From Lunularia cruciata (taxonomy: Eukaryota > Streptophyta > Marchantiopsida > Lunulariales > Lunulariaceae), in NCBI GenBank assembly GCA_948567375.1, contig OX419761.1, positions 11,632,243 to 11,696,242 of the forward strand: DNA of 64,000 nucleotides, in the 5' to 3' direction. Shown piece after piece: positions 49,418 through 63,175 of the stretch. Every line of letters starts with the position of its first letter. Positions within the stretch are counted from its first letter, which is position 1. Position numbers and translations under genes: made by a program. The notes below the pieces were generated by a model, which saw nothing but the letters and a program-made list of their open reading frames with translations, was not told the DNA's origin and made no database searches.

Positions 49418-50020
49418 AGCAGCACTGTTGGACAATCAGGAGGTAATAGTCCCTTGTCTCCTCATTTGGAAATTTTATTTTTTCTTATAGTACTTTGTTG
49501 AGGTTTTAAGTTCAAATGTTGATGATAGATAAACCTTTTTTTCGCTAGTATTCCAATTGCCACAAAAACGGCTAACTGTAATGGTTGTAGTCGTCACATC
49601 ATGGGAGTGGGACTACCCGGGACTGTCCGAGTGGAATTAGATCATGGTCACACATATGGGTTCCATGCAAGCATTAGTCAATCATCCATGTTTGTATTTA
49701 CATGAGTAATAAACTGCAATGCAAGACAAAGAATTGATTTCTGCAATTTTCAATCCATGTGATACTTCATACATGTGGGAACAATGACATTTCACCACTA
49801 ATGTCTACCAAATTTCTAAAACAAATCATTGGTTGGCAGGTACAAGTACCTCACCTTGAGAAGGAGTAAGCTTCAATCAAATTGAGATCGCATTGCCACC
49901 AAGAATGCAGTACAGATAGAACTGCAAAAGCGCAATAGAACAAAATTTCCTAGTGGTGAATTAGCATTTTTATTTATTTAGCATGAGAGATTGTGTAAGA
50001 GGGTGGTGATTGGGACCAAG
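49418..50020. other. Intergenic, nothing recognised
   Basis: AT-rich sequence between the 108-bp duplication and the degenerate ORF region. No repeat or gene was identified. Confidence 0.35.
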
Positions 50021-52620
50021 ATTGTGAATGAGAATTAGTGACACAAATTCAATTTGCAGCATTAGGGAACACAATATCCCCAAAGAAAAAGAAGCCAACC
50101 AGGATTGCTTTGCACTTGCTGGGAGTGATGAAATGGGCTACATTATTGCTACATTGAGTATGTCAACACAAACTGCTTGCAGTTCTTGCTGTGGATATAA
50201 AATGGGCCACAATGCTAGTGCAGACCTTGAAGAAACAAAAGCCTAATCCCCAAGTTGTGGAGTCTTTGGATGACAATGATTCTCCTTTTGAGTCAGAAGT
50301 GGAATTGAGTAGTGAAGAGGGAGATGGCCACAATTCAAATGGTTCTCCCAATGTGGTGCCAATACCCAAGAATTGAGAGAAAGAGCTGTCTCCAACCGTG
50401 GTGCAATCACCCTCAAGACAGACAACTTCCTTCTCCATGATTGAATTGTCTTCCAATTGGGAGGGAGGTGACGCATAGCAAAGTGTGGAGATGCATTCAC
50501 TCTTGCAATAGAAGTGGAGCCAGAAATATCAAATGAGCGTGCTCCAAAGGAATATATAAGTCAGATGGATGAAGAAGAGGACATCCCAATATTGCAAATG
50601 CAAAAGGACACTCCTCCAACACAAGAATTGGAAGTGGAGACAATGCAGGTTCTGATTGTCGTGCCACTTGAGAAACAAAAGGTGGCGACTCCACTCTAGG
50701 AACCGGTAACCAAGGATGCTCAAGCAACATTAACTCAATCAGGTGGATTGAAATCAAGAGAGTGGAGATATTCTTGAGTGCTAAAAAGGGTAAACAACCA
50801 AGAAGGAAAGTGTCCATATATTTAGACAACTTGTTTGTGGTACTAGCCACTGTTACCATGACCATGGTAGCATCTAAAGCAGCAATGGTCAAACGGATGG
50901 AGGAAGGTCAGGGAGAAGCATCAAGCTCCCATGTGGTGCTAACAGTGAAGAGCATCCTAGCAACAACTCAGGATCACTTACCTAGAAGAGAAGAGGTGTG
51001 AGTTCCACAAGGGGATGAAACTTGATCAACACCTGGTTTGGAGGAATGTGTGGGGCCCGGAATGAATTATCCACCTTTTTTGTGGGTCATTTAGTTGTTG
51101 GGGATGGTGTTGAAGGCTTTAGGAATCGCTTCACACTTAGCAAGAGAAAGACCCTCCCGTGATAGATTATAGGAGATTCATTGAGCGTATGCACTAACAC
51201 ATAAAAACTGCTATTTGGGAGAAGTTTGGAATAGAAAAGGAATTGAGCAAAGTGAAGGGTAATATTGCATGGTTGGAGGCTGAACTTGCTACTACTCAAA
51301 ACTAATGTAAGTACTGAGAACAATATCTAAGCCAAGGAGATAACGTTGAGCTTACAAAACTCAAAGAGCAAATTGCAATAATGGAGGAGAAGGGTTGTTC
51401 ACACTACCAAGCTCATGAAAACCAAGATGGAGACAAGGCCAAAAATGGAAGATGGCCTAAGGTCCAAGAATTAGAAGCGGCACTTGCAGCTACATAGAAT
51501 GAGCTATGGTGTAAGAGGGCAGATATGATTCCTTCTCAAAGAGCTACAAAGCATGGAAGAAATACTGATGACCTGTTAGGAAAATATTGGGGCTGATTGT
51601 GAGGTCACGGTGCTGACCTTAGCCTTGATTAGCACAGTGACCAGGGCTGAGGTCCCTGTGCTGAAGCTTGGAGCATCCCAATGCAAGAAGGCATTTGTGG
51701 ATTACAAGGCAGCTCAAGAGAAATAAGGACAAAGAAATTGCAATAAGGACAAAGAAATTGCTAAAATGAAGGTAGAAGTGATAGGGTCTCAACTATGGAT
51801 CACCCAATTAGTTTCAAACTTGTTAATGATCCGGAGGGGGTCCAACATTGTGCTAAGGAGATGAGAAAGAAGTACAGAGAGCAGTAATGTGCTTGAGATA
51901 AGGTAGTGCCATCCTTGAAACAAGAACTGGAGGCTCTTTGCCTCTAGGGTGCTAGGGGCCAGCAGGAGTGAAAAGGCCCAAATGAGGAATTGGACACAAT
52001 TGTCAATGACCACAAAGAAAAGGAGCAAATCCTTCATGTGCAGGTCAAGCAGGAGGTAGAGATGGAGCTGCAATCCATCCAAGATCCTTTGGATGCAGAA
52101 TGAACAAGGGATTTTACTATCATGGAGGATGTTGCAAATTGACTTAAAGTGCAAATCAAAATGTTGGTTATAACCTAGGCTCACTACAAAAAATTGAGAG
52201 AGCTAAAGTAAGAGATTATGCTTTACAGGCTAAAGTATACTAGAGCAAGCAACTAGTCAAGTTGGCTAACCAATTGCAGAAGCATACCAAGCCAAATTCA
52301 AGGAGGTTTTGTCTAATGTCCACCAAGAATACTAGGAGTACAAGAAATGCATCAAAGAGTTGATGAAGAGGTGTAAAGGTGAGGGCGGATTTGCACAGTA
52401 GGAACCACAATGTCACTATGTGCATATGTATATCAAGTTACAATCATTGGAGTCAAGCATCATTGTGGTGAGAGATCATTTGAATTGAGCATCATCTCGA
52501 TGTGACAACATCATAGTGAGAGATCATCAAAGTCAGCCATCATTTGGGTAGGAGACCATCATAGTCTAACATCACAGGTTTGAATCATTGTCAAAGTACC
52601 GCAACTAGATAGATCCTTTG
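50020..52620 (+). pseudogene. Degenerate coiled-coil-like coding region of unknown origin
   Basis: Plus-strand open stretches in changing frames share a charged, Glu/Lys/Gln-rich composition. Near 50,280-50,330 there is an acidic stretch (SPFESEVELSSEEGDGH), and near 51,300-51,460 heptad-like text (LTKLKEQIAIMEEKG). Pieces such as KAFVDYKAAQEK and YQAKFKEVLSNVHQEY follow to about 52,330. This suggests a decayed long coiled-coil protein, as in some plant transposon accessory or gag-like proteins. At 52,440-52,600 gagatcatc/catcat motifs recur at about 45-55 bases. No family is recognised, so the origin is inference. Confidence 0.35.
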
Positions 52621-53740
52621 TATGATAATATGGATGTATAGTATATATTGTTGTAGTACAATGTTATTAGGACCATTTTCCTGATGCCTAGATGGAGTCT
52701 TGTGATTGGCAGAATGTACAATAAAGCTTTTGCTGTAGATCAAGCCGTTGTAGCAATTAGTTGGTTCAACAAGGTAGGTACATTAGGGTTAACCTTACTT
52801 AGCTTAGAGTTACACATGGATCATGGCATTGCACAACTGTGGATGCGCCCCATCTTTTTATAGTAGAAGGTACAAGAGGAGTTACCCCAACTTAATTTAG
52901 GTTCAGTTTGGGAATTCCAAATCACACTTTCTATCTAATTTATGTATGCATAGTCTTTTGTTTGTTGTATGTGAGTTGGGGTCTATCTTGAGTACAATGC
53001 ATGGGGACCTCCAAGATCATAAGTATGTCAATGTCAATGTTATGTATATCTAATGATACTTGGACTGAGTAGCGGTGAGGAACTTGAAGTACAAATGCAA
53101 GAGATAGAGTGTGGGTGTGCACTTAAGCTTGACTAGGGTGTTGGATACCTAGTGGTTCTGAAGAATCAGGGTGATGCACTGAACAACCACGAATATCATG
53201 AAGCACCACATATAACCAAAAAAATTAGTGTGCCATGAACCTAAGACCTAGTGGTGAGAATACCTAGCACAAGGGTGGAATGTTCTTGTTAGCTATGTGG
53301 TATGCATGACATAGATAACTGCAAGGAAGAGACCATTGGAGCCATTGACTATCATAATAGACTGATCCATCACCTTCATGGTATAGGGTATATCTTTTGT
53401 AAAAGTGATTTGATTATTTTAGTTTTCTATAATGTGCCATTGTGTGTCATTACACTCTTTTGGAAATAGTTCTTGCCAAGAGGATAAAGATGTAATAATA
53501 GACAAACAATGACAAAGTGACATTTTCTATTCACATCTAGCCATTTTCAAACCGTATCCTCATGGGAAAAACCTATTTGTACCAATTATACTATTAGTAT
53601 GACAATGGGTTGTCACTTAGGACTCTTCTTATGCAATTAGCAATTGAGTTTGCCAACTGAATTAGTTTAGAAAATCTGCCCATGATTTCATCAAACTGAT
53701 CTCACTTAAATCAGAATCACCTAAGCAACATTGAGAAATT
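52621..53740. other. Intergenic, nothing recognised
   Basis: No convincing ORF or repeat. The composition is intermediate and similar to the flanking degenerate region. Confidence 0.35.
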
Positions 53741-55340
53741 AAAAAAACAATCTGTGTTTATTAAAAGTAGTTTTTGAATCTCTCCATGCATAACAAACAC
53801 ATGAATATACTTAAATTTTGAATTATAGTTTCACATTAAATATGGTTCATATTATTTACTTGATATACTTAAGGAAATTATTTGAAATTTAATATTAGAA
53901 TAAAAATAAAAATTATTTTAATCGTTAAATTATCTAAATTATTATAAATATAAAACAAAAATAAATAAATAAATTTAAATTCATGAAGTAAAAATTTATA
54001 TTAAAATTTATGGAAAATATTATATATCATAGACATATATGACATCTAACTTTTGTAACGGAACTCAATATAAAATTATAGATTACTCGTCACTATATAA
54101 ATAAAAGTTTCAAATATAATATATCAATATACCATTCTTAATATAATCACTCCAATGGACTTAAAAATTTTCATTATACATAGTAATTCTCTTGATTAAC
54201 TCATTCAAAGATAGGCATAGTACTTTTGATATATTTTAAAAATATGGACAAGTATAAGATACACTATAGTATATGACTAAAATTTACAACGGTTTTGTTT
54301 AATATACTATATATTATAAAAACATAGAATTTTTGTATCTTATATACAGAATTTCAGAATTTATTTATAAATTGTGATCCTCTAACTTCTCGTTTTAGTC
54401 AATATAATAATGTAATTAATTTTATTTTTTCAGAAAATATCTCTTTAGAAATAATAAAAATGATTTTATTGATATAAATAAATAAGCTATTGTTTAAGGA
54501 GTGGGAATATTAAATAACATGATAAATACAGAAAATCTAATCATAATCATTCAATGTCTTTAATCTATGATGGGAAAAAAAATTTCTCTTATATTGTAAA
54601 ATCTAGATCCATATCGCATTCATTTAAGTGTCTTTGAATAATATAACTTTCCAATTTAGTCAATATAATGATATAGTTTCTACAAAGAAAAGAGACAATG
54701 ATAATCCAATTGCACTTTAAATTTTGGATATTAGAGTTATGATATTTGGAATTAATACTCTAGAAACTTAATTAAATTTCTAACTCTATCTTTGGAGGAA
54801 TCTCAAAGTTATTTTCTAAGGTTATATAACTCAAATCAATATTCTACTTTTGTCATGAGAGAAAAAACTTGAATTTAGTCTAAAGACTTAGTGGTCAAAT
54901 TGCAATATGAAGTTGAGAGAATACATATTTGGAGTAATTTTTTTTGGCATTTCTATATGTTGTGATTCATTTCTAAAAGTTTATCTTCATTTTATACTCA
55001 AAGATAATAAATCAAAACCCAAAAATTATAATAAGACCTTCTTTTAAGATGGTAATCCACAAAGAAGATCCAGCCTAAACTCTTCAAGCTTTTCATCAAA
55101 TAATTTATAAATAAAAATACCAATAAAATTCATAATAATACATCAGAAAATTTAAATAAAAACTTAAATAATTTTTATAATAGGAGTTAAAAATGATACT
55201 TACAATATAAAAAAACTTTCAAATTTAACTGTTTTTAGATATTTAGTCAAATATGATTAGAATTTACATATATTCTAAATGAAATTTATAGTTAGTCTCA
55301 ATATTTTAATATTGATGTTGCAACTTAAGAGCTAAGGTTA
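53740..55340. other. Extremely AT-rich block
   Basis: About 1.6 kb of very AT-rich sequence without ORFs, with many runs of a and t and words such as taaaaataaaaatt. The edges are fairly abrupt. It resembles the block at 38,600-40,000 in composition. Confidence 0.5.
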
Positions 55341-56886
55341 ATTACAAAAGACTATTCAAAAAATTCACAATATTCTATATCACAACATTGCTCCTAGATA
55401 TCACCAAAAACATGGAGTCTCAATGCTATGGGAACAATTACAACCTCGTTGACATCCCCCCTTGTTTGCATCCTTCCATTTATATCATTGTTGTAAGACC
55501 ACAATGATTAGCTGATAATATCCAGGTCCACTTAGCATACTTCCACTTTTGTGCCCAACCCAAAATAACAACTCGACTCCAACAAGAGCCCAAGACAAAT
55601 CCACCAACTCCATGACATTGTGCCTCAGCCACTTACACTCAAGGAATTTTACCTCCTTGACAACAGTTGCACTAGTTAATGTTTGCACTCAAATACAAGT
55701 ACCGCTCTCACAAAACATTGCTAGTAGAATTTTTGGCCACCCTATTGACTTGAGGAATCAATTTATATGACTTGTCAAACTTTTAGAACTTCCTCAACCT
55801 CACAATCATCTATTAGGACCTATGACACACTTACCTCACAAAATCTCCTCCTTGTTATCTTTCTATCCCACCCATGTCCTCAACTTCATACTCACCACCA
55901 TATAGAAGGTAAGTAAGGCCTTAATGAGATTGCATTTCCATACTACACATGGTGTTTAGTAATATCTTGTATGTTAGCTTGTATGTTACATTATATAAGG
56001 TAAGGTTTGCACATAGTGCCCAATGGAAATGCCAGTCAGTTTTAGAGTATCCAATGCTTATATAGGTTTTTACCTCTTAGTGTGAAGAGTTCTTATTCCA
56101 ATTGAGATGTTAGCAACATAGTGAAGAAAGCTTGAGCAACAAGGTTTTGAGAGCAATAATTGAGAGAGGTAAGGTCAAGCAACATGACCAAGTGTTCTAT
56201 TAGTTTAAAACATACATACTAGCCTACAAGTATTCCATTTCTTGTTTCATGTGATTAGATCTCCAATAAGATGAAGTCTATAGAGTGCTTTGAGTATCTT
56301 GTAGTGTTTTTGTGTTTTGTAATTGATGTCTAGATTTGCATGAATTTCATGATAGTTTTCAATAGGTTATGGACCCATGTCTGCTAGCAAGTCATAAAAG
56401 TGATAGAAGATTATTCTTGGTGTGGAACTTTAGATTGATTGAGGGACTAGAAGAGATCTTTTAAATTTGAGAGTAGATTAATGCCTTATGAGAACAAAAA
56501 GCAATGTGAGAGATATATCACACAAGTAGATTCAAGAAGGAGAAATTCTTAATGTGAAAATGCATATGATGATCATCTTCAACTCAAAGAGACTTCTAGA
56601 TTTAGAACAAGCCATAGCAAATGGAGAAGAGATAGATTTGCAAAGCAAGAACAATTTTGCAACAGTAGAAGATAAATATATATAGATTGATCAATTATTA
56701 AAAGTATAAACCAAATATGGAGTAGATTTATTACATTGCATGAGAAATGTGCTTTAGAGAACAAGCATATTTTCTAATGGAGATTCATTCACTTACAAAT
56801 AAAACCAAGAGAAGAGATAGGAGGTTTTATTAGCCAAGTAGATACTCTTTCTAGTCAATTAAGTAACCTTGTGTAATACAATTAGA
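55341..56886. other. Intergenic, nothing recognised
   Basis: Only short ORFs without family resemblance are present. Confidence 0.3.
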
Positions 56887-57310
56887 TAGACATATTGTCT
56901 AAAGGTGAAATACTGATTGGTAACATCTATAAGGATGTTACATATCATGTACTAAGTAGATGACATAGAGGTATCACCACTAAGTCAAGGATTCCTTCAC
57001 ATGGGCTATCCTTGGACTATAGAAGAATCCAAGACAAAAAGACTTGCAGGCCCAAGAGTTCTCAACTCTTTCTTCAAAACCAAACAACCAAGAATAATAC
57101 CAAGTCAACATACTAGAATCCAAAATAGTGGTGCTCATCTTTTCTACTTCCTTTAAAGTAAGGTCCTCTCTATCTTGGCTATGACTAACTTTAGCTAATC
57201 ATGACTAATGTAGAACCATCCTTCATCTCTATATAAATAATATCTCTCAAGTACTTTTAATACCAAACTAAATATCACAATAGCACACACATGCACAAAT
57301 GGATGTTACA
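56887..57310 (-). repeat. LTR copy related to element D
   Basis: 56,988-57,310 matches 57,732-58,058 over about 325 bases and ends at the same boundary (TGTAACATCC on the minus strand). Its outer part, 56,887-56,985, contains gtaacatct and gaggtatcaccac and resembles a module of the element B LTR. It may be a separate LTR insertion or part of a tandem LTR arrangement. Confidence 0.65.
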
Positions 57311-57731
57311 TACCAAATGAAGCAAAGTATTGTTGGGGCAATGATGGCTATGATGAAGCCAAAGTGGACTTGTAAGCAGGCCCATCTCTCACTCAAGATG
57401 AACCTCTTATGACTATTATGGTAGCACACCATTGACTAAGAAGGCAAAGAACCCCAACTCCATCATATTCCTCCAAGGCTAACACTCCAAGACTCAAGCC
57501 ATTGCTCATTAGAGAACTCAATGAGAGAGATAATTGCAAATGAAAGGATGATGAGTACCTCCTCACCCTTTGTTTATATACTTGAGAAATAGTTACACAA
57601 CAAAGTTATTATTTACCGTTGTAACTCAAGTTGCTAAGCTAAAGTCAAATAAAGTCAAAAAGCTAAAGAAATATATGTACTCATAGGAATATCCTGCTAA
57701 GTATGTGGTTTTAGCTTGACCCAACCATTAA

Positions 57732-58058
57732 GTCAAGGACTCATTCACATGGGCTATCTTTGGACTATGAATGAATTCAAAACCAAAAGGCTTGTGGGTC
57801 CAAGAGTTCTCAACTCTTTTCTCAAAGCCAAACACCTAGGAATAATATCAAGTCAACACACTAAAATCCAAAATAGTGATGCTTATTTTTTCTACTTTCT
57901 CTAAAGTAAGGTCTCCTCTATCTTAACTATGACTAACTTTAGCTAATCATGACTAAAGTAGAACCATCCTTTATCTCTATCTATATAATATCTCTCAAGT
58001 ACTAGTAATACCAAACAAAATATCACAATATCACACACATGCACAAATGGGTGTTACA
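57732..58058 (-). repeat. 3' LTR (recognised part) of element D
   Basis: It starts TGTAACACCC on the minus strand, immediately after a purine tract AAGGGGTAAA at 58,059-58,068. Its far edge is not clear and may reach to about 57,311. Confidence 0.7.
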
Positions 58059-59218
58059 TTTACCCCTTGATTAAGTTTTCACTTTGTCCTCAAAGTGAAG
58101 GTCTCACTACTATCTATGATACATCTTCCACTTATCATGGTTAATCCTATCAAAGTGTCTTCCTCCCAACTCTTGAGATCATAGGTGTAATTGCCCCACA
58201 CCTTCTCCACTATGAAAGGTCCAAAGTACCTAAGCAAAAACTTCTTTTGTACTCTCTTGAATCAAATAAAATCAAATAACATTACCCAATCACCTTCTTT
58301 GAAAGGCTCTACATTCCTCTTGCCTTGCCTTTTGTCATAGTTATCATTTTGTTTTGTTTGAGCTTGCTCTAATCAAACCATAACAACTGCTCTTGCTTCC
58401 TCCAATTCCATGAGTTGATCTTTCCTTGACTTCTCTACATCACCTCCTTGTGCTTTCTTCAATCTCTAATGAATGCTTTGGAAGGTAGGAAAATCAAAGT
58501 GAATAGTTAAGGTATAATCAAAATCATATACCAATTGAAATGGAGAATATCCTATGGAATTCTTCATGGTTGTCCTATACTCTCACAAAACTACATGAAT
58601 CCTCTTGTCCCAATGATGTTTAACCCCCTCCATTTCTGCATCTTTGGCCAACATCATGCACAAGGTCTGATTGGTTCTCCTTGCCAAGCCATTGGAATTT
58701 GGCTTATAAGATGTAGTTACCCTATGTATGATAGAGAAATGTCATAGTATGGTTGTAGTAATGCTTCTTTTAAACTCTCCTCCTCTATCAAAAATCAACT
58801 CCAAAGGGCATCCAAACCTAGTGATGATGCATTCATAAAGAAATCTACCAGCTTCATCTTCATTCTTGTCCTTCAATGGTCTAGTTTCACTTGGTAAGGT
58901 AATCAGTAACTACCACAATGTACTGATTGTTCCTTGGGGTTCTATTGAGAGGACCTAAAAAATCAATTCTCCACTTCTCAAAAGGTCTTAGCAATGGAAT
59001 TGATCTAAGTGATGGAGTAGAAGTAGATTTTCTAGCAAAAGCTTGACAAACATGATAAGTTTTGCAATAATCAAGATAATCCTTGAAAATCCCTCTCCAA
59101 TGGTAACTTGCATCTAGAATTTTGAAAGCAATTACCTTTCTTGCAAAGTGTCATCACACATTAAACCTTCATGAAATTCCTTTATGACTAGGATAGACTC
59201 TTCCTTATTCATTGCTCT

Positions 59219-60034
59219 TTAAAGTAGACCATCTGCCCCATGGTGAAAAAGAATATCCTCCACCATTGTGTAAGGTCTAGATCTTGATGCAAGGGCCTTC
59301 TTTTCCCTAGCATACATCCCTTCTGGATAGTTACCTCTTGTCACAAAATCCAAAATCTCCTTGTACTCTATTGGAACCTCTTGAGTGATTGAGCTTGTCG
59401 TGAGCTCCTCATCCAAGAAGGAATCATCCATTGGCTCATCTTCATCATGATCACATGCTCTAGATAACAAATCTGCATTTGCATATTTCTTCCCTAGCTT
59501 GTCTTCAATGGTGAAGTCATACTCAAACAAGAGTATCATCCATCTCTCTAGTCTCCCTTTCACATTAGGCTTGTTAAAGATGTACTTTAAAGCCTTGTGA
59601 TCTGGGATAATGGTGGCTTTCCCTCCAATCAAATAATTTTTAAACTTCTTGAGACCAAAAATCACTACCAACCCTTCTCTCTCCATGACATAGTAGTTCT
59701 TTTCCGCTAAAACCATCTGCCTACTAACATAAGCTATTGGATGATCATGCCCATCTTGGTCTACTTGACTAAGAGTGCATCCTATAGCTACATTAAAAGC
59801 ATAAGTGTAGAGGATGAAAGGTTTACTCCAATCAGGTTTAGCAAGATTTGTAGCTACAACAAGGGATTGCTTAAGCTCCTCAAAAGCTTTGAGAGCCTCA
59901 TTGTCTCCCAAAATCACCATGTAATCTACACCCTTCTTCATGTAGATAGTCAATGCATAAGCCTTGTTGGAAAATGAGAAGATGAACCTCCTATAGTACC
60001 CAACCATCCCCAAGAATTGGCATAACTTTGTCAA
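59219..60034 (-). pseudogene. Element D RNase H region
   Basis: A long open stretch with the RT connection (FLGMVGYYRRFI), RNase H text (ILYTYAFNVAIGCTLSQVDQ; HPIAYVSRQM; ADLLSRACDHDEDEPMDD) and the start of the integrase region. It is the best-kept piece of element D. Fossil. Confidence 0.8.
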
Positions 60035-61699
60035 GTTTGAAGGGAAAGGAAGGTCTTAGATTTTCCTCACCTTCTCAAGATCAACTACTATTCCATCCTT
60101 GGAGATGATGTGCCCCAAAAGTAGACCTAATTCACATCCAAAAATGCACTTCTTTGGGTTGAGTCATGCATTTGGCTCATCCAAGCATTGCGTGACCTTG
60201 ATTAGGTGCTCTTCCTTGCTCCCATAGAAAAAAAAGTTGTCAATGAAGTCTCTCACAAATTTCCTACTGAAAGGTTCAAATACCTTGTTCATGAGCCACT
60301 GGAATGTGATTGAAACATTGCAAAGCCCAAAAGGCATGACCTTGATAGTGTAAGTTCCCCAAGGTGTGGTGAATGTGGTGAGTTGTTGATTCTCTGGTGC
60401 AATCTTGATTTGGTTATATCCACTATAACCATCTCTAAAACTATATCTCTCATGACCTGCAGCCTCCTCCAAGATCTCATCAATGAATCACAATAGGTAG
60501 TAGTCCTTCTTGGTAACAAAATTGAGCTTCTTTGTGATCCAAACATATCAGAAGCTTGCCATTCTTTTTCTTCACAATCACAATTGGAGACACCCATTTT
60601 GAATTTCCATCTCAAAAATAAATCCAGCCTCCTTGAGTGTATGAATCTCCTCCTTCACAACCAAACTATTGGTGGGCTAATGCAATGTTGCTTTTGGCGG
60701 ATTGATCTTGCATGTGACTCCACCTCTATCTTGTGCTCCTCCAAGGAGCACACTTCCTTCAGATCCTTGTAACTAAATGCAAACACATGGATGAATTTAC
60801 AAAAAATCTACTCAAATCTCACCTTCTCCTCCTGGGTAACATTTGGACCATACTTGAGGATAGATAACCTCCTTTCTATCTCCTCAAGTATCAATGGTGA
60901 TTAATCTGGGTCCTTCAAACCCTCTAACTTAGGTGCAAATCCATAGCACACAAGGGATACACATTTGAATCAGATTTAAATTCATCTTCCTTTGTAGAAG
61001 TCTCTTCTTCCATGCTTGTATCCACACCTATAACTCCTTCTTCAGAATCTGATTCCCAATAATCAAAAGATGGTGTACTTGAATGTGAAGTGTTGGTGGT
61101 ATTAGTCACAAGAACTGTGACTCTATGGTTTGATGGCCCAATCCTCAAATATCCTTTGTGCTATTGATAATACGTGCTACTCTCAACCATGGCCTCCCAA
61201 GAACCAAATCATAGCTTGAATCTTCAAGTTTGGAAAGTCATAAGATTTTAAACTCCCATAACTAAAACTACCACCTTATCCATCACCACTACGGGTGAAA
61301 CTTGTTGCTTGTTTGCCATGCTCACCACAAATGTTGAAGGTCTATAGGGTATAATACCCAACTTTTTCATCAACCTTTCTAACATGGCAGTCATTACTGA
61401 TTTTCCATCAACCAATGCATCCTTGATGTTGTGACCATTCACTCTCACATCAATCTTGGAGGTATATTCACAAGCCTCCCATGGTGCTAGCTTGGGATCC
61501 ACCACCCCTATTAATACTAGAGCTTTTGCATTCTTCTTCCTCTTGCTCCTTGTAAAACTCAAACCATCTCTAAGCTCCTACCTCAAGGTAGGGTTGAAAA
61601 AAATTAGTTGATCCATTGTGATGTAAGCCTTGTGACTACCAACATCCTCTAACACATTGTAGTTCCATTGTTGCTTTGAAATCATTAAATCTTCCATCC

Positions 61700-62911
61700 C
61701 TAACTTCTTCCTTGGAGTCTTTGTTGTTGATGGTGTTGAGGTACAAGTGCTTCTAGTAGAATAGGAGTATCTTTACTTGGATTAAATCCTTGAGAAGAGT
61801 TAACATCCTCTACAAAACAAACTCTCTTCTTCTCTTGCGCCAAAAGCTCCAAATTAAGACCCTTGGAGTTTGAGCACTCTCCCTTCTCATACTTTCTCTC
61901 AACCAAATTTATAGATGCTATCTCCTTACCTTTGTTTGGATTAGGAGCCACTTTGGTTTCACTACCTCCCTCTTTCCCCCTATTGGCTCCCTCATAACCC
62001 CTTCCTCCATGGTAAGTAGAATTTGGGCAATTCCTTTGGATATGGCCTCTTCCTCCACAACCAAAACAATTTTTATCATTAAAATTGTTTGCTAGTTAGT
62101 CTCCTCTATACAGATAGCTCCCATAACTTCTAGGTCCTCTCCCTACATTCTGATCCACCTCTCTCTTCTCCCATAGTTGCACCACATTGATCTTGAGATC
62201 TACAAGTTGTTTTGTGATGGTTTGAAGTGGATCTTTTGGTGGAGGTGCAAGAACTGGAGCAACTTCTACTTGTGGTGCACTCTTACCACCAAAGTATCAG
62301 AAGTAACACCATACTTGTAGCCTTGAGTGGGATGTTCAACCTCCTTCACCACCAAATCACTCTCATCCTCTTCCAAACTCTCCTCCATACAAATTGCAAT
62401 CTTGATAGCTTCAACCTTGGAAGAAGGTTTCTCATATCTCACATTACTTCTTATTTGTGGTCTCAACTCTCCCACAAAATTCTTGGTGAGCATGGCTCCT
62501 ATACCAATTATTGTAGTCTACAGATCGTCCCCACCCTTCCTCAACATTATGCAAAATCTGGACTCTAACTTCTCCACTCTTTCTACATAAACTCTCACTT
62601 TCTCTCCATCCCCTTGTTTGAGGAAGACAACCTCACTCATCAATCTCTCATAACTCTTATTAGAAGAAAGTTCTCAATGAATGTTGAAGTCAAACTCTCT
62701 CAAGACTCTTCTTGCCCATGTCTCCTCTCTCTCTTTTGGTATTCTTGATGCATGCCATGTAAGTTGTTGCATCCTCAAAGAAATCTAGTAATAATGAGAC
62801 CCACACATTCTTCCTCCTCTCATTGTTTCTTATACAAGATCTTTTGAAGTCTTTCACAAAGGCCTCTACATCTTCTCCATCCTTGCCAAAGAAAATTGGA
62901 AGTTTCTCCAT
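61700..62911 (-). pseudogene. Element D gag region
   Basis: The beginning reads MEKLPIFFGKDGEDVEAFVK, typical of plant gypsy gag (a retrotransposon gag domain that binds element RNA and forms particles). A CCHC knuckle near 62,050 closes the nucleocapsid part. Fossil part of element D. Confidence 0.7.
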
Positions 62912-63175
62912 CTTAGCACTTCATTATCCTTTTTTTCTCTCAAACTTTTTTTTCTTTTTTCTAACTCTATATCTAATAGAGTATATACATGACTAACACC
63001 ATTTGATAGTAATACACCCTAAGAAACACAAAAGATCCAGCTTACTCCAAGATTTTTATAGCAATATCAAATCCTAGAGTGCATATCAATTGAACCCTCA
63101 TGGATAGTTTATCCATAAGTTGAAAGATTATCTCCATCACTAATTTTGAAAACTAGCTGATGAAGTTGGTAGTAT

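Noticed and set aside
53740-55340. Mitochondrial or plastid DNA insertion
   Set aside because: AT content alone is not evidence, and no organellar gene is visible.
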